Assembly: GCF_048077055.1 (NCBI RefSeq)
Contig: NZ_CP182236.1
Location: 4,216,001-4,280,000, forward strand
From: Egbenema bharatensis
Lineage (GTDB): Bacteria; Cyanobacteriota; Cyanobacteriia; Elainellales; Elainellaceae
DNA: 64,000 bases
Reading direction: 5' to 3'
The notes beneath the pieces were generated by a model. That model searched no databases. It was not told where the DNA came from and saw only the letters and a list, made by a program, of their open reading frames with translations. A program made the translations under genes and the position numbers. Below, in pieces: positions 1-9,626 of this stretch (its first letter is position 1; each line of letters starts with the position of its first letter).

Positions 1-3000
1 CTTGATTCCCGAAACGGACAAAGCATCGATTCATTACCGCATTGGTCAGTTACTCCTGAACAACTGTTCCACCTTCACTCAAAAAGAACGAATTTTTGAA
101 ATTGTTGGTCAATTAAATCTAGGCAGTCACCTGATGACTGACTGGAATGAACGGATCGATCTAGCGCGATTGAATTTGTTAGCAGGGCAAAAAGCCATTC
201 AGGCAACCGCCTACAGTGCGGCTCTGGTGTACTTAAATCAGGGCATAGGCTTGCTGCCAGATCATGCCTGGAGCCATCACTATGCCATAACGCTGGAACT
301 GCATCACCATCGCCTGGATGCAGCATACTTGAATGGTAAATTTGAGGAGCTTGAAGTCTGGGAAGAATGCATTTTACAACAGGCAACCTCTGTTCTCGAT
401 TGCGTTAAAGTTTACGAAACCCGAATCATGGCCCTGCGGCCCAGGGACAGTTTCTCAAAGTCCTGGAAACGGGATTACAAGTACTCCAGCAATTGGGAAC
501 TGAGTTGCCGCTTCAGCCTACTTCTGCCGATGTGATGGCTGCCTACGCTCACCTACAGCAGGTTTTGCAAGGAAGTGCTCCTGAAGTGTTTTTGGAACTA
601 CCTGCGATGGAGGATCCAAAGCTTCTGGCTACTATGCAAATCCTGACTAAACTTGTTGCCTCTGCTTACATTGCAACACCGCAATTGGTTCCCTTATTGA
701 TCTTTAAGCAGGTAGAACTTTCAATTCAGCATGGAAATTCTCCAACTTCAATTTTTTCCTACGCTGATTATGGTTTTATTCTATGCGGAATCATGGGTGA
801 TATTCCGACAGGCTATGAATTCGGCAAACTCTCCCTGGCATTATTGGAAAAACTGCAAATTCATTCATTCAAAAGCAGAGCATACCTGATTGTTAATAGT
901 TTTATTCGTCATTGGCGGCAGCCGCTGCAACAGTCCATTCCACTTTTGCTAGAAGGATATCGCAGTGGTTTAGAAAGTGGCGATTGGGAATGTGTGGCAC
1001 TGAATTTGCTAACCTATATCCAGTATCAGTATTGTGCCGGTCGAGAACTCAAAGGTTTGGCCGAGGAGCTAGAAACTTATCGGCCGGTAATTGAGCAGGT
1101 GAAACAGCAAGCGACTTTAAAATCCTTTGACAGTTACTTACAAGCCATTCTCAATTTATTGGGTCATGCCGAAATTCCGCACCGCTTGCAAGGCAAAGTG
1201 TTTGATTTGGATCAGTCTATTCCTGCTTTCCAGGCTAGCAATGATCAAACGGGACTGTTTCACACTTATCTGAATCAAACATTACTCTACTATCTGTTTG
1301 ATCAAACGGCACAAGCTGCCCAGTCATCGGCCCTTTTAGATCAATATACCAATGCGGCCTGTGATTTCTTTTTGGTGCCAATCTATAGTTTCTATGATGC
1401 GCTAATTCAAATTAGATGCTACCCAGAGGCACCGATCGATCAACAAAAGCTGATTCTAGAGCGTGTTTCAGCCCATCAAGCACAACTGCGGAATTGGGCA
1501 ACTTATGCCCCCTTTAACCACCAGCAGCGCTGGCAATTGGTGGCTGCCGAGCAATATCGGGTGTTGCAGCAAAAGGCTGAGGCGATCGAACACTATGATT
1601 TGGCGATCGCCACTGCGACAGACAATGGTTTTGTCCAGGAAGCAGCCCTCGCCAATGAACTGGCTGCCAGGTTTTATCTGGAGTGGGGTAAAAAGCGACT
1701 GGCTCAGGAATATATGCTCGAAGCTTACTACGGTTATGCGCGCTGGGGGGCAAAGGCAAAAGCTCAAGATCTGGAATCCCGCTACGCTGCTCTACTCGCA
1801 CCCATTTTGGAGCAGCAACGCCCAACCCTGTCGGTGACTGAAACCGTTTTTGCCTCCACCTCCCTGGTGACGACTCAGGCTTCTAACACTCATTCCTCCA
1901 GTTCGGGTAGCACCAGCATCTCAGATACCCTCGACCTGGCCACCGTCCTGAAAGCTTCACAATCGCTGTCTAGCGAAATTCAACGCGATAAATTGCTGGC
2001 AACTATCCTGTCCACCGTGCTGGAAAATGCTGGAGCAGACAAGGGCGTATTGCTAATGCCTCGTGAAACCCAATGGTTTGTGGAAGCTGTGGCTAACCTC
2101 GAGCAGCCCACCCAGGTACAGTCGATCGCGCTACCCGATAGCTCAGACCTTCCCCACTGCTTGATTAACACCGTCCGGCGGAGTCGGCGACCTGTGGTGA
2201 TCATGGATGCGGCTGTTCATCCTACCCTGACTGCTAATGCCTATGTTCGGCAACAGCAACCCAAGAGCGTCCTATGCACACCGATTCTTCACCAGGGTAA
2301 ACTCGTGGCGATTTTGTACCTGGAGAACCATGCTGCAACAGGGGTTTTTACCCACGATCGCGTGGAATTGTTGAATGTCCTTTGCGCTCAGGTTGCCATC
2401 TCCCTGGAAAATGCGCGTCTCTATCAGCGATCTCAAGAGGCTCAGCAACTGCTCCAACTTGTATTTAACACCTTACCCCAGAGGGTGTTCTGGAAAGATC
2501 GAGATTCCCGATTTTTGGGCTGCAACAGCCAATTTCTTGAGGATGTTGGTTTCGCTGACCTCGACCAGTTGGTGGGCAAGAGCGATTTTGAGCTGCCGTG
2601 GAAAGCCAGTGCAGAACAGTATCGTGCTGATGATTTAAATGTGATGGAGAATGAAATTTCTCGCGTCAATTTTGAAGAATCGATGGTGAAAGACGATAGC
2701 ACCCTTCTGTGGTTGAGAACCAGTAAAATTCCCCTGCGCAATTCCCAGGGAGAGGTGATTGGGGTGTTTGGTTCCTACGAAGATATCACGCCTCTAAAGG
2801 CAGTAGAGGAACAGTTGAGGCAACAAAAGCAAGATTTGGAAATTGCCCTGAGTCAACTCCAGAAAACTCAACTGCAAATGGTGCAAAGCGAAAAGATGGC
2901 CTCGCTGGGCAACCTGGTGGCTGGGGTCGCTCATGAAATCAATAATCCCGTCGGCTTCCTCAATGGCAGTATCGACAATGCCAGAACCTATGTGGAGGAT

Positions 3001-3696
3001 CTCCTCAGCCATCTGACGCTTTATCAGCAATACTGTCCTGATGTGCCGCCGGTTCAGGATCATGCTGAAGACATTGACCTGGAATTTTTGAACGAAGACC
3101 TGCCCAAGTTGTTGAACTCCATGCAACGGGCAACCGATCGCATTAAATCGATCAGTAATAGCCTCCGGATTTTCTCCCGTGCTGATACAGAATACAAAGT
3201 GAGTGCTGACCTACACGAAGGGATTGGCAGTGCTCTGCTGATTCTCAAATATCGACTCAAAGCAAATCAACATCGTCCTGCCATTGAGGTCATCCAGGAC
3301 TATGGTGAACTGCCCGCGATCCAATGCTTCCCAGGGCAGCTCAACCAGGTCTTTATGAACATTCTGGCGAATGCAATTGATATGTTTGATGAAATGACGC
3401 AACAGACCTCCTTTGCTGACCTGGAAGCGCATCCTCAGATCATTACGATTCAAACAATACTGTTACCTGAGCAAAATCGGGTGGAAATTCGCATTCGAGA
3501 CAATGGCAAGGGGATGACAGAAGAGGTGAAGTCCAGGATTTTTGACCACTTATTTACCACGAAAGGGGTCGGCAGAGGAACAGGATTAGGACTGGCGATC
3601 GCCCGTCAAATTGTCGCTGAGAAACATAGTGGAGATCTGGAAGTCCGATCGGAACTGGAACAGGGAACTGAATTCTGTATTCGATTACCGCTCTAG
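1..3696 (+). CDS. Multi-domain sensor histidine kinase (5' end outside window; one frameshift)
   Basis: This is the C-terminal part of a large cyanobacterial hybrid signalling protein that phosphorylates itself on His and passes the signal to a response regulator. Numbering from the in-frame Met at 493: helical, TPR-like repeats occupy residues 1-450, a GAF domain about 480-645, a PAS domain about 650-770, a short coiled coil, then the HisKA/HATPase core. The H-box reads GVAHEINNP with His about 814. The N-box lies near 956, the G1 box DNGKGM near 1003 and the G2 box GTGLGLAI near 1029. Homologues usually start with a Ser/Thr kinase and an AAA ATPase, which would lie upstream of the window. 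Reading frame 2 (1 to about 436) continues smoothly into frame 1 if one G is added near 436 (CTG-GCG-GCC), giving MALAAQGQFLKVLE. A one-base deletion or a sequencing error therefore splits the gene. The signal sensed is unknown. Confidence 0.88.
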
Positions 3697-4258
3697 TCAG
3701 AACCTCTTCTATCGAGTGGTAGTGTCACGTCGGTGGGCGATTTTCCCTGGTCGTCCCAAATGCGATCGTCGGTAATGGCATCGGTAATGGCATTGTCCTG
3801 TGACTGCCCAATCCTTCCAAGCTTTAACCCATCTGGCTGCAACGGCTGTAACTACTCCAGCTGCACGAAAGTATCTACACATTAAAAAAGCTGGTGACAG
3901 GACTCGAACCTGCGACCGGCTGATTACAAATCAGCTACTCTTGTTTACCAGAAGTATTGGCTATAATGCTTTTCAGAGATCGTCTCAAGTTGGGGTTCAA
4001 GATTTTATCTCAAACTTTATCTCAATCACGAAAAATTGGGTAAGTTTCGGTATTGTCAAGGAACTTTGACAACTCTTGTTGCTATCTCCAGCCAACTCAA
4101 TCTTCAACTGTCCTAAATTCCTCTAGCTCAGATTGACCCCTTTTGAGGCGATCGCCCAATCCGTGCTTGTTTTGCTTTGTAAATCTAGACTGAAAAATTT
4201 TGATCGGCTCGCTCCGCTCGCCAGAAGAGGGAAAGAGGGAAAAAAAGAAGAGGGATAC
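3697..4258. other. Intergenic region at the left island boundary
   Basis: No convincing gene is present. The first 190 bases carry a short tandem GGTAATGGCATC repeat (about 3769-3795). The 48-bp tRNA-Thr-derived repeat lies at 3888-3935. Beyond it are about 320 bases of AT-rich island DNA leading to the 3' end of the minus-strand gene at 4259. A direct repeat of GCTCGC sits near 4207-4221. An open frame of 89 codons over the tRNA fragment is accidental. Confidence 0.6.
3888..3935 (-). repeat. Left attachment-site repeat: 3' fragment of tRNA-Thr
   Basis: These 48 bases are identical to 36589-36636. They cover the acceptor 3' strand, T arm, variable region and anticodon arm (anticodon UGU) of the tRNA-Thr at 36590-36662. 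The match stops abruptly after ATCAGC, where the D arm should begin, so this copy cannot make a tRNA. Tyrosine-recombinase elements that integrate into the 3' half of a tRNA gene leave exactly this signature: an intact tRNA next to the integrase and a 3' fragment at the far end. I read it as the distal att site of the island. Confidence 0.88.
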
Positions 4259-5155
4259 TTAGAGTCCTCGAACCTCGCAAACAACTCGGAAACCAATAAT
4301 GTTGTAGCGGCTGCCGGGATAGTAGTAGCGACACGCGGAACGGCAATTCCTCGGCCTGTAGTTCCAGGAACCGCCGCGATGAACTCGGCTCGCTTCATCC
4401 TCCTCCGTTAACCAGGCACTTCCATCCGTAGGTGCTCCTTCATAGTTGTCGTGCCAGTGATCCTGGCACCATTCCCACACATTGCCGTGCATGTCACACA
4501 GTCCGAAGGAGTTTGCCAGGGGATCGAAGTAATTCACTGGAGTCGTCGTTTCTCTATACTCCCCTTTTGGTCCTCTACCATAGTTGCCAGGATACTCACC
4601 AGGGTCATCTTCATCATCCTGACCTCGATAGTTAGCCAGAGCAGTCGTAGTGGTTTCGCCGAAGTGGAAAGGGGTTTCAGTTCCAGCGCGGCAGGCATAT
4701 TCCCATTCCGCTTCAGTGGGGAGGCGATAGGTGTGTCCAGTTAGACGAGAAAGCCGATCGCAAAACTCTACTGCCTCATACCAGGACACATTTTCAACAG
4801 GGCGATTCTCGTTCCGAGAGGCTTCGCCAGCGTCTCCCTTAAAGTCAGAGGGATCAGGATCGAGGTCTTGTTTCACCTTCAGGTCTGTGCGAGTGGCAAT
4901 GGTACGCCACTGGGCCTGGGTAATGGGATATCGTCCCATTAGAAAAGTAGAGACAGTGACTTGGTGCTGCGGTCCCTCGTCGTCCCAGCGTCCCAGTTCG
5001 TCCTCTGGGGAACCCATTGTGAAGGTATCGCCAGGAATCAACATCAGGTCGAGTTGAATCGCAGGTTCGGTAAAGCACTGCGATCGACGCGGCTTTCGTA
5101 TAATGCGAATGGTTTCCTGGGTGGCTGCCTCTGTCGTTGGAGTGAATTCTGCCAT
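4259..5155 (-). CDS. Formylglycine-generating-enzyme-fold (SUMF1/FGE-sulfatase) protein, probably non-catalytic
   Basis: The protein has the FGE-sulfatase fold throughout: MLIPGDTFTMGS near residue 40, NRPVENVSWYEAVEFC, YRLPTEAEWEYACRAGTE, FGLCDMHGNVWEWCQD and a C-terminal RGGSW...GFRVV block. Classical formylglycine-generating enzyme needs two active-site Cys spaced five residues apart after RGGSW. Here the first is Tyr (GSWNY) and only the second (RNC) remains, so oxidase activity is unlikely. Many cyanobacterial homologues use this C-type-lectin-like fold for ligand display. I prefer the ATG at 5155 (MAEF) to the TTG two codons upstream; no strong ribosome site is seen. The gene is the first inside the left island boundary and reads toward it. 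Its C-terminus is treated separately. Confidence 0.85.
   Translation of the reverse strand: MAEFTPTTEAATQETIRIIRKPRRSQCFTEPAIQLDLMLIPGDTFTMGSPEDELGRWDDEGPQHQVTVSTFLMGRYPITQAQWRTIATRTDLKVKQDLDPDPSDFKGDAGEASRNENRPVENVSWYEAVEFCDRLSRLTGHTYRLPTEAEWEYACRAGTETPFHFGETTTTALANYRGQDDEDDPGEYPGNYGRGPKGEYRETTTPVNYFDPLANSFGLCDMHGNVWEWCQDHWHDNYEGAPTDGSAWLTEEDEASRVHRGGSWNYRPRNCRSACRYYYPGSRYNIIGFRVVCEVRGL
4289..4366 (-). other. Putative diversity-generating-retroelement variable region
   Basis: The last 35 or so codons have the composition of a retroelement variable region. Between the constant GGSW and IGFRVV blocks, the variable-looking positions are Tyr, Asn, Arg, Cys, Ser, Gly and Ile, written with codons TAC, TAT, AAC, AGC, GGC, TGT and ATT. 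Each can be reached from AAC, AAT or GAC by changes at adenines only, the known signature of adenine-directed mutagenesis. No reverse transcriptase or matching template repeat is visible in the window, so a template elsewhere in the genome or a frozen variable region is inferred. Confidence 0.45.
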
Positions 5156-5847
5156 AAACAACTAAGAATCAGGTGAGCCAGACGACGGTTCGAGCAGTTG
5201 CCTACTAAGCCCTCTGGCTCTGTTTGCTTTTTGGATGCCGAAGCATCGCCGGAACAGGTCTGGACTCTTCCCTAGTGCAACTTCAGGAGACCTTTTTTGC
5301 AAGGGGTTCTAGCAAGGGACATTCAAACCAGTCACACACTCTGGTCTTTAATTCCTGTACACTCAATTTCTGTTGCGGTTCTACAATTGCTCGTTTTGCA
5401 TGTATCCACTTCGGTTCAATCGCATTCAACCAGGGACTCTTTACTGGTAACTGACACACGATCAATCGCACTCCCTTTCCAGTTTGTTTGACTTGTGCAT
5501 TATGTTGTTTAATCCATTGCTGGACTTGTTTAGAGACATGCCAGCTCGCATTGTCCCAGACCAACGGCATGACTCGTTTTCCCATCTCGCTCACTTGAGC
5601 CGTGACCCACTCTAAAAATTGACAGGTGATCTCACTGACCGGGCGCTGCTCGACAAAACGCAATAACATTTGTGCCTCTGCTCTCAAGTAAATGCCATAA
5701 CAAGCAATTGCCTTCGGCTCAGTTTCAGCTTTGTCAGCTGTCTTCTCCACCAACTGCAATGGCTGACCCTCCTCACTCCAACTGTGCATCATTGGATCAC
5801 GCAGCCGACTCCACCACACCTCGTCGAGAAATCCTACCACCCAATCT

Positions 5848-7085
5848 CAGTAGATCGCAAATTCTCTAGGAAAGGGGTAGGGTCAGGCTAAACGCATTAA
5901 AACAAAGCCATGACGATCTACCCAAGTTCATTATCGCCTGCTCCAGCTTTGACGGATGAAGCGACGTTGGAGGTAGCCCTCGACTGCCTATTGGAACACT
6001 TATCCCTGGACATGCAAGGTGGATACACACTCCAAGATCTGTTTGAGATTTTGCTACGGGCCGCCAGTCGCAGCGATAGCATTGAACACACAACACAACG
6101 ATTGGAGGGCGTACCCAGTGGCAATGGCATTCGCTATCATCTCGATAAGTTAGACGATATCACAACTCTGGAATCTCAACTCAATGCCGCTCTGCAAAGC
6201 CGCATCCCCCCAAAAATTCGTAAGGGCAAGCATCGTATTGCCATTGACCTCCATCTGATTCCCTATTACGGCAGTGTGAACGTCGCCACTGAGCCTTACA
6301 TCTACCGCTCTCAAGCTAAGGCAGGCACGACTTCGTTCTTTGCCTATGCCACCGTCTATGTGATTTGTCGTAACAAACGGGTTACTTTGGGTATTCATGC
6401 CGTGCATCGGCATGAAACATTGGTTGCAACCATCACTTATTTATTAGCCATGCTGACTCCCTTACGAGTCCGCGTCAAACGGCTTTATCTTGACCGTGGG
6501 TTCTATAGTGTACCAGTCATTCGTTGGCTCAAAGCTCTCAATATTCCGTTTCTCATGCCTGCGGTAATTCGAGGCAAACGTGGAGGTACTCGCCAGTTGT
6601 TGATTGGGCGCAAAAGTTATGCCACCCGTTATACCCTCAACAGCCCTCAATATGGTTCAGTTACCTGTCAGATGCGGGTGATTTGCAGCTATTACAAAGG
6701 GTTCAAAGGGAAACATGGTATCCAATACACCCTATACGTGCTGCATCGTGTGAGGGTTGCTTTGGAGCAGATGCATCAGCATTACAAAGACCGTTTCGGT
6801 ATCGAGACCAGCTACAGGATGAAAAATGGGTGCCGTATCCGCACCACGAGCAAGAATCCAGTCACCCGTTTGCTGTTTGTGGCTCTGGCGTTTATTTTGG
6901 TCAATCTCTGGGTGTATTTGCTCTGGTTCTTTGTGAGCCGTACTCAACGAGGAGGACGGGTCGTTTACCGAGAACTCTTTAGTCTCAAGACCATGTTGGA
7001 GTTTCTCTCTCAGGCTGTCGAGCGACATTTCCCAGTCATCACAGCCATCTATTTACCCTCTCTAGAATGAATTTGCGATCTACTG
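5848..7085 (+). mobile_element. ISH3-type insertion sequence, copy A
   Basis: The element is 1238 bases long with terminal inverted repeats CAGTAGATCGCAAATTC. It is flanked by the 5-bp direct repeat AATCT (5843-5847 and 7086-7090). The target is known exactly, because the uninterrupted IS630 copy at 9626 has CCCAGATTGGG at this place. A second copy of the same length lies at 15405-16642. Confidence 0.93.
5910..7070 (+). CDS. ISH3-family (IS4-like DDE) transposase
   Basis: The 386-residue protein is a cut-and-paste transposase with an RNase-H-like DDE fold. Visible signatures are IAIDLHLIPYYG (first Asp) near residue 112, LYLDRGFYS (second Asp) near 193, and YKDRFGIETSYR (catalytic Glu in an IS4-like YREK setting) near 293. 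A hydrophobic stretch LLFVALAFILVNLWVYLLWF lies near the C-terminus. The reading frame is intact and identical in protein to the copy at 15467, so both could be active. Confidence 0.9.
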   Translation: MTIYPSSLSPAPALTDEATLEVALDCLLEHLSLDMQGGYTLQDLFEILLRAASRSDSIEHTTQRLEGVPSGNGIRYHLDKLDDITTLESQLNAALQSRIPPKIRKGKHRIAIDLHLIPYYGSVNVATEPYIYRSQAKAGTTSFFAYATVYVICRNKRVTLGIHAVHRHETLVATITYLLAMLTPLRVRVKRLYLDRGFYSVPVIRWLKALNIPFLMPAVIRGKRGGTRQLLIGRKSYATRYTLNSPQYGSVTCQMRVICSYYKGFKGKHGIQYTLYVLHRVRVALEQMHQHYKDRFGIETSYRMKNGCRIRTTSKNPVTRLLFVALAFILVNLWVYLLWFFVSRTQRGGRVVYRELFSLKTMLEFLSQAVERHFPVITAIYLPSLE

Positions 7086-8108
7086 AATCTGGGTTTTGCT
7101 CACTCATCTGGATCAAGCGGTCGCGTTGCCGCTTTTTTAGCTCATACTGCTCATCGGGAGAAACAATCCAGGCTTTAGCTCGACGCCAGCTAATCCCCAT
7201 TGCTTTGAGTGCTTCCTCAATCGTGGTACGGCTCACCTGATGCTCGGTGAGACCTTGCTCATGAGCCACCTCTGCTAGCAAGTCCAACGTCCAGGTGGAA
7301 CGAGATTTGCCATAGTGCCGAGGATTGGCATGCAGCAACTGATGTAACTGAGCACGCTTGTCCTGATCAAAGATGGGTTTGACCGTTTTAGGGCGACTCG
7401 ATTGGGCTTGCAAACAAGCTAATCCCTGCTGATGGAAGGCACGTATGGTATTGCGAACAGTCTGAACACTGCAACCGACCGCAGCAGCAATTTCTCTGGC
7501 TTGAGTTCCTCGGGCACTGGCAAGCAGAATTTGGCAACGGCGTAGGGTAAAGGCATTTTTAGATCGCAATCCCTGTTCGAGGGCTGTTTGCTCAGTCTCA
7601 CTCAAGGGACGCACGTATAGGGGGGGAAGCATCAGGACAATCAGCAAATTAAAAGTTGTTAATCCTAGCGTAACTTCTGCTCTCACCAATTGCACAATAG
7701 CTTCGGTGAAGTCACACTAGTCAGCAAAGTGACGGATGTGACGGGACAATTCCACCCCTTCCAAGTAAAAAAGTTGTTCAAACAGACAATCTCACTTTGC
7801 AATCCGAAGAATATGGGAGCGATGCAGATTCAACCGTCACATTAGTAAAAGTGCCACAATTCGGGGGTTCGGAGAGTGAAGGAGAATCATTCATGACGAA
7901 TGATTTATCCGTCACCTCCATCGCATCGCAATCAATTCAAGTTGGCTCGTTGGTGCGTAAACGGGGTAAGCGGGGCTGGAAGGGAACTGTATTGGATATT
8001 CAGGAGGAATGGGTTTCCGTGCGATGGGTTCTTGACAAACACCCAGAGCGCCTTCAAATAGCTAGTTTAGAGCTTTTTGAATAGTTAAAAGATGTTTGGA
8101 GATCGCTC

Positions 8109-8867
8109 ATGCTCGTGAAAGCCGTCCGAATTGTCCCACCTGTGCCTACAGACAGTATCCCCGAACCTTGGGCAATGGTAGTGCGATCGCTCGACCAATC
8201 TCCCCCATTGTTACCACTCCTCGTATTCCTTCCTTGTCTACCTCAATCTGCCTCGCCCATCAATCCAGACTTGTTGCACTTATTGCAAATGCGATTAGAT
8301 ATGTCGGAGGCAGATTGGCGAATTGCTCTGTACTGGGTTGTCAAGAAGAAATGGAACCCTCGATTAAAAGTTCCAATCGTTCGTACGTTAGTGGCTCTAT
8401 TCGAGCCTTGGGCTGAGTTGCTGTTTCGGCAGCTAGAGTTATGTGAGGCTTGCTATGATGCTCTGCCATCTGTAAACACCCGCTATCACCACGCCGCTCA
8501 TTGGTATGGGCAGATCATTCAAGAGGCAAAACGGTTGGAGGCGAAGATCATTCTAGATAACGAAGGAGGTGGCAAAACTCCAATCGTCAAAGAACGATAT
8601 GCCATTATCGCTGCCTTCAAGGATCTGCAAAATCCAGTCAGCTTATCAACCTCACCACATTTACATTGTCTGATCGAAACTGCTTTGAGGTTGGAGCGGT
8701 GCGATCGATTCCATCAGCAGTATTGGAAGCCTTTCCTGAGTGCCTGTAGCCGCTGGACACAGGCAACTGACCAAAAGACTTGCCAGGAGATCTATATTGA
8801 AGGCGATCGCATTGTTTGCCAGTCAGGACAGGGTAGAGCGAAGTTAGTTTTATTTAGGCTTACATAA
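8109..8867 (+). CDS. Unknown cyanobacterial protein, 252 residues
   Basis: I do not recognise this family. The protein starts MLVKAVRIVPPVPTDSIPEPW, has a leucine/proline-rich segment (residues 25-60), then a mainly helical body with HxxxH-like and Trp/Tyr-rich stretches (YHHAAHWYGQIIQEAKRLEAK near 140). There is no signal peptide, and the one hydrophobic run (PPLLPLLVFLPCLP) is short and proline-broken. It starts 24 bases after the SH3-like gene and probably belongs to the same operon, which the IS630 insertion has cut off from its original promoter. A helical DNA- or protein-binding role is possible but not supported by a motif. Confidence 0.6.
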   Translation: MLVKAVRIVPPVPTDSIPEPWAMVVRSLDQSPPLLPLLVFLPCLPQSASPINPDLLHLLQMRLDMSEADWRIALYWVVKKKWNPRLKVPIVRTLVALFEPWAELLFRQLELCEACYDALPSVNTRYHHAAHWYGQIIQEAKRLEAKIILDNEGGGKTPIVKERYAIIAAFKDLQNPVSLSTSPHLHCLIETALRLERCDRFHQQYWKPFLSACSRWTQATDQKTCQEIYIEGDRIVCQSGQGRAKLVLFRLT

Positions 8868-9116
8868 AACCATTTTTCTGTAACTCAGATAGGGCAAGCC
8901 TTTCAAGCTTTAATCCGAAAAACAGTAATGACAGCTAAATCATGCCAGTTTGGATACAGATAGTTCATGCCGTAAACCCGAATCAAACCAAACTAATTTG
9001 CTCAATTAATGTGAGTGAATTCAGCAGTTCTGATCTAAACTGGAAGCCAATCTTTCTAATTTATTTTTTCTTGAATTCTCATATTTCTGTCAAGAAGAAA
9101 ACCAATTTTGAGTAGA

Positions 9117-9152
9117 TTTGTGCATAGGCTTTCCAGGTTGCGTATGCACAAA
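9117..9152. repeat. Perfect 10-bp inverted repeat upstream of the serine recombinase cluster
   Basis: TTTGTGCATA (9117-9126) and TATGCACAAA (9143-9152) are exact inverse complements separated by 16 bases. A third half-site, TTTTTGTGCAAA, follows near 9185. They sit in an otherwise empty AT-rich stretch (8868-9254) just before the first XisF-like module. Such a pair could be an operator or a recombinase-binding site. The same stretch has a weaker TTCTTGA/TCAAGAA pair near 9069-9098. Confidence 0.6.
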
Positions 9153-9254
9153 ATTGTGATAATATTTTAGATATTATTCAATGTTTTTGTGCAAATCTCT
9201 GGTTTATGAAATGAACTATTTAAAACTCAATGAATCAGAGAAAGGTTGCTAAAA

Positions 9255-9626
9255 ATGAGTTCAGAGAAGAAAATAGTTGGCTATGCCAGAGTTCAGAAGA
9301 CGGCAGATTCAAATGATCTGAGTCAGCAGGTCAAGCTGCTCAAGGAAGCAGGTGCAACTGAGATCATGTTTGACATTACTTCAGCAGGACAGCCTGATCG
9401 TCCTCAGTTCAACAAGCTTTTAGAAATGCTTAAACAATCTGAGGTGAAAGAGATTATTGTCACCGACACTAGCCGATTGAGCCGTTCCTTGAGCGTTTTG
9501 AAGAATTTTCTGAATTACCTTGAATCATCCAAAACAAGCTTTCGAGTATTGGGGCAAGGTAAACGTATGACTGTACATCAAACTAAGTTTTTGATGAATG
9601 TACTGGAAGTTCTTCTGGCTTGCTAG
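9255..9626 (+). pseudogene. Truncated XisF-like serine recombinase N-terminal module with the catalytic Ser replaced
   Basis: This ORF matches the N-terminal resolvase domain of the complete XisF-like protein at 11095 (IVGYARV, KEAGATEI, VTDTSRLSRSL, FRVLGQGKRM) and then stops at a TAG after MNVLEVLLAC. That stop is present even when the IS630 element inserted at 9626 is removed, so truncation came before the insertion. The catalytic Ser of GYARVS is Gln (GYARVQKT), so strand cleavage is not expected. ATG 9255 is preceded by AGAAAGG at a good distance. It could be a decayed paralogue, or a small catalytically dead domain that still binds DNA or dimerises. Confidence 0.7.

Larger units (their letters stand above)
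5283..7695 (-). pseudogene. IS630-type transposase, interrupted
   Basis: The N-terminal half (7695 down to about 7086) has the helix-turn-helix AREIAAAVGCSVQTVRNT and the linker. The C-terminal half (5840 down to 5283) has the DDE catalytic part, including LVWDNASWHVSK and KSPWLNAIEPKW. The split lies exactly at the ISH3 insertion, in codons for NPDW-VVGFLDE, and the frame is restored when that element is removed. It is inactive as it stands; copy B at 9711 could act on its ends in trans. Confidence 0.92.
5275..7717 (-). mobile_element. IS630-type insertion sequence, copy A, with an ISH3-type element nested inside
   Basis: The ends are GTGCAACTTCAGGAGACC on the left and the complement of GTGTGACTTCACCGAAG on the right, flanked by TA on each side as expected for the IS630/Tc1 group. 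Removing the nested element (5848-7085) and its 5-bp duplication leaves exactly 1200 bases, the same length as copy B at 9626-10825. In the transposase regions compared, the two copies differ at one codon (Asp versus Gly in VCxWFECPL), so they separated very recently. Confidence 0.92.
5235..8084 (+). pseudogene. Small SH3/KOW-like protein gene, split by an IS630-type element
   Basis: The 3' part (7720-8084) encodes a basic module, VGSLVRKRGKRGWKGTVLDI, followed by a short beta-rich stretch ending in LELFE, which resembles small SH3/KOW-type barrels. Removing the IS element (5275-7717) and one copy of the TA duplication joins 5235-5274 to 7720 in the same frame. This gives a 134-codon protein starting MPKHRRNRSGLFPSQQ, with a Ser/Thr/Pro-rich linker before the barrel. 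The true start is not certain. The function is unknown. It is followed after 24 bases by the gene at 8109 and probably shares its transcript. A shorter protein could still be made from an internal start (for example the ATG of MTNDLSV at 7893). Confidence 0.6.

Noticed and set aside
3800..4069. 89-codon open frame containing KAGDRTRTCDRLITNQL
   Set aside because: The peptide is just the tRNA-Thr fragment read as protein, a frequent false gene call.
4259..5155. Complete diversity-generating retroelement
   Set aside because: Only a candidate target gene is seen; there is no reverse transcriptase, accessory gene or template repeat in the window.
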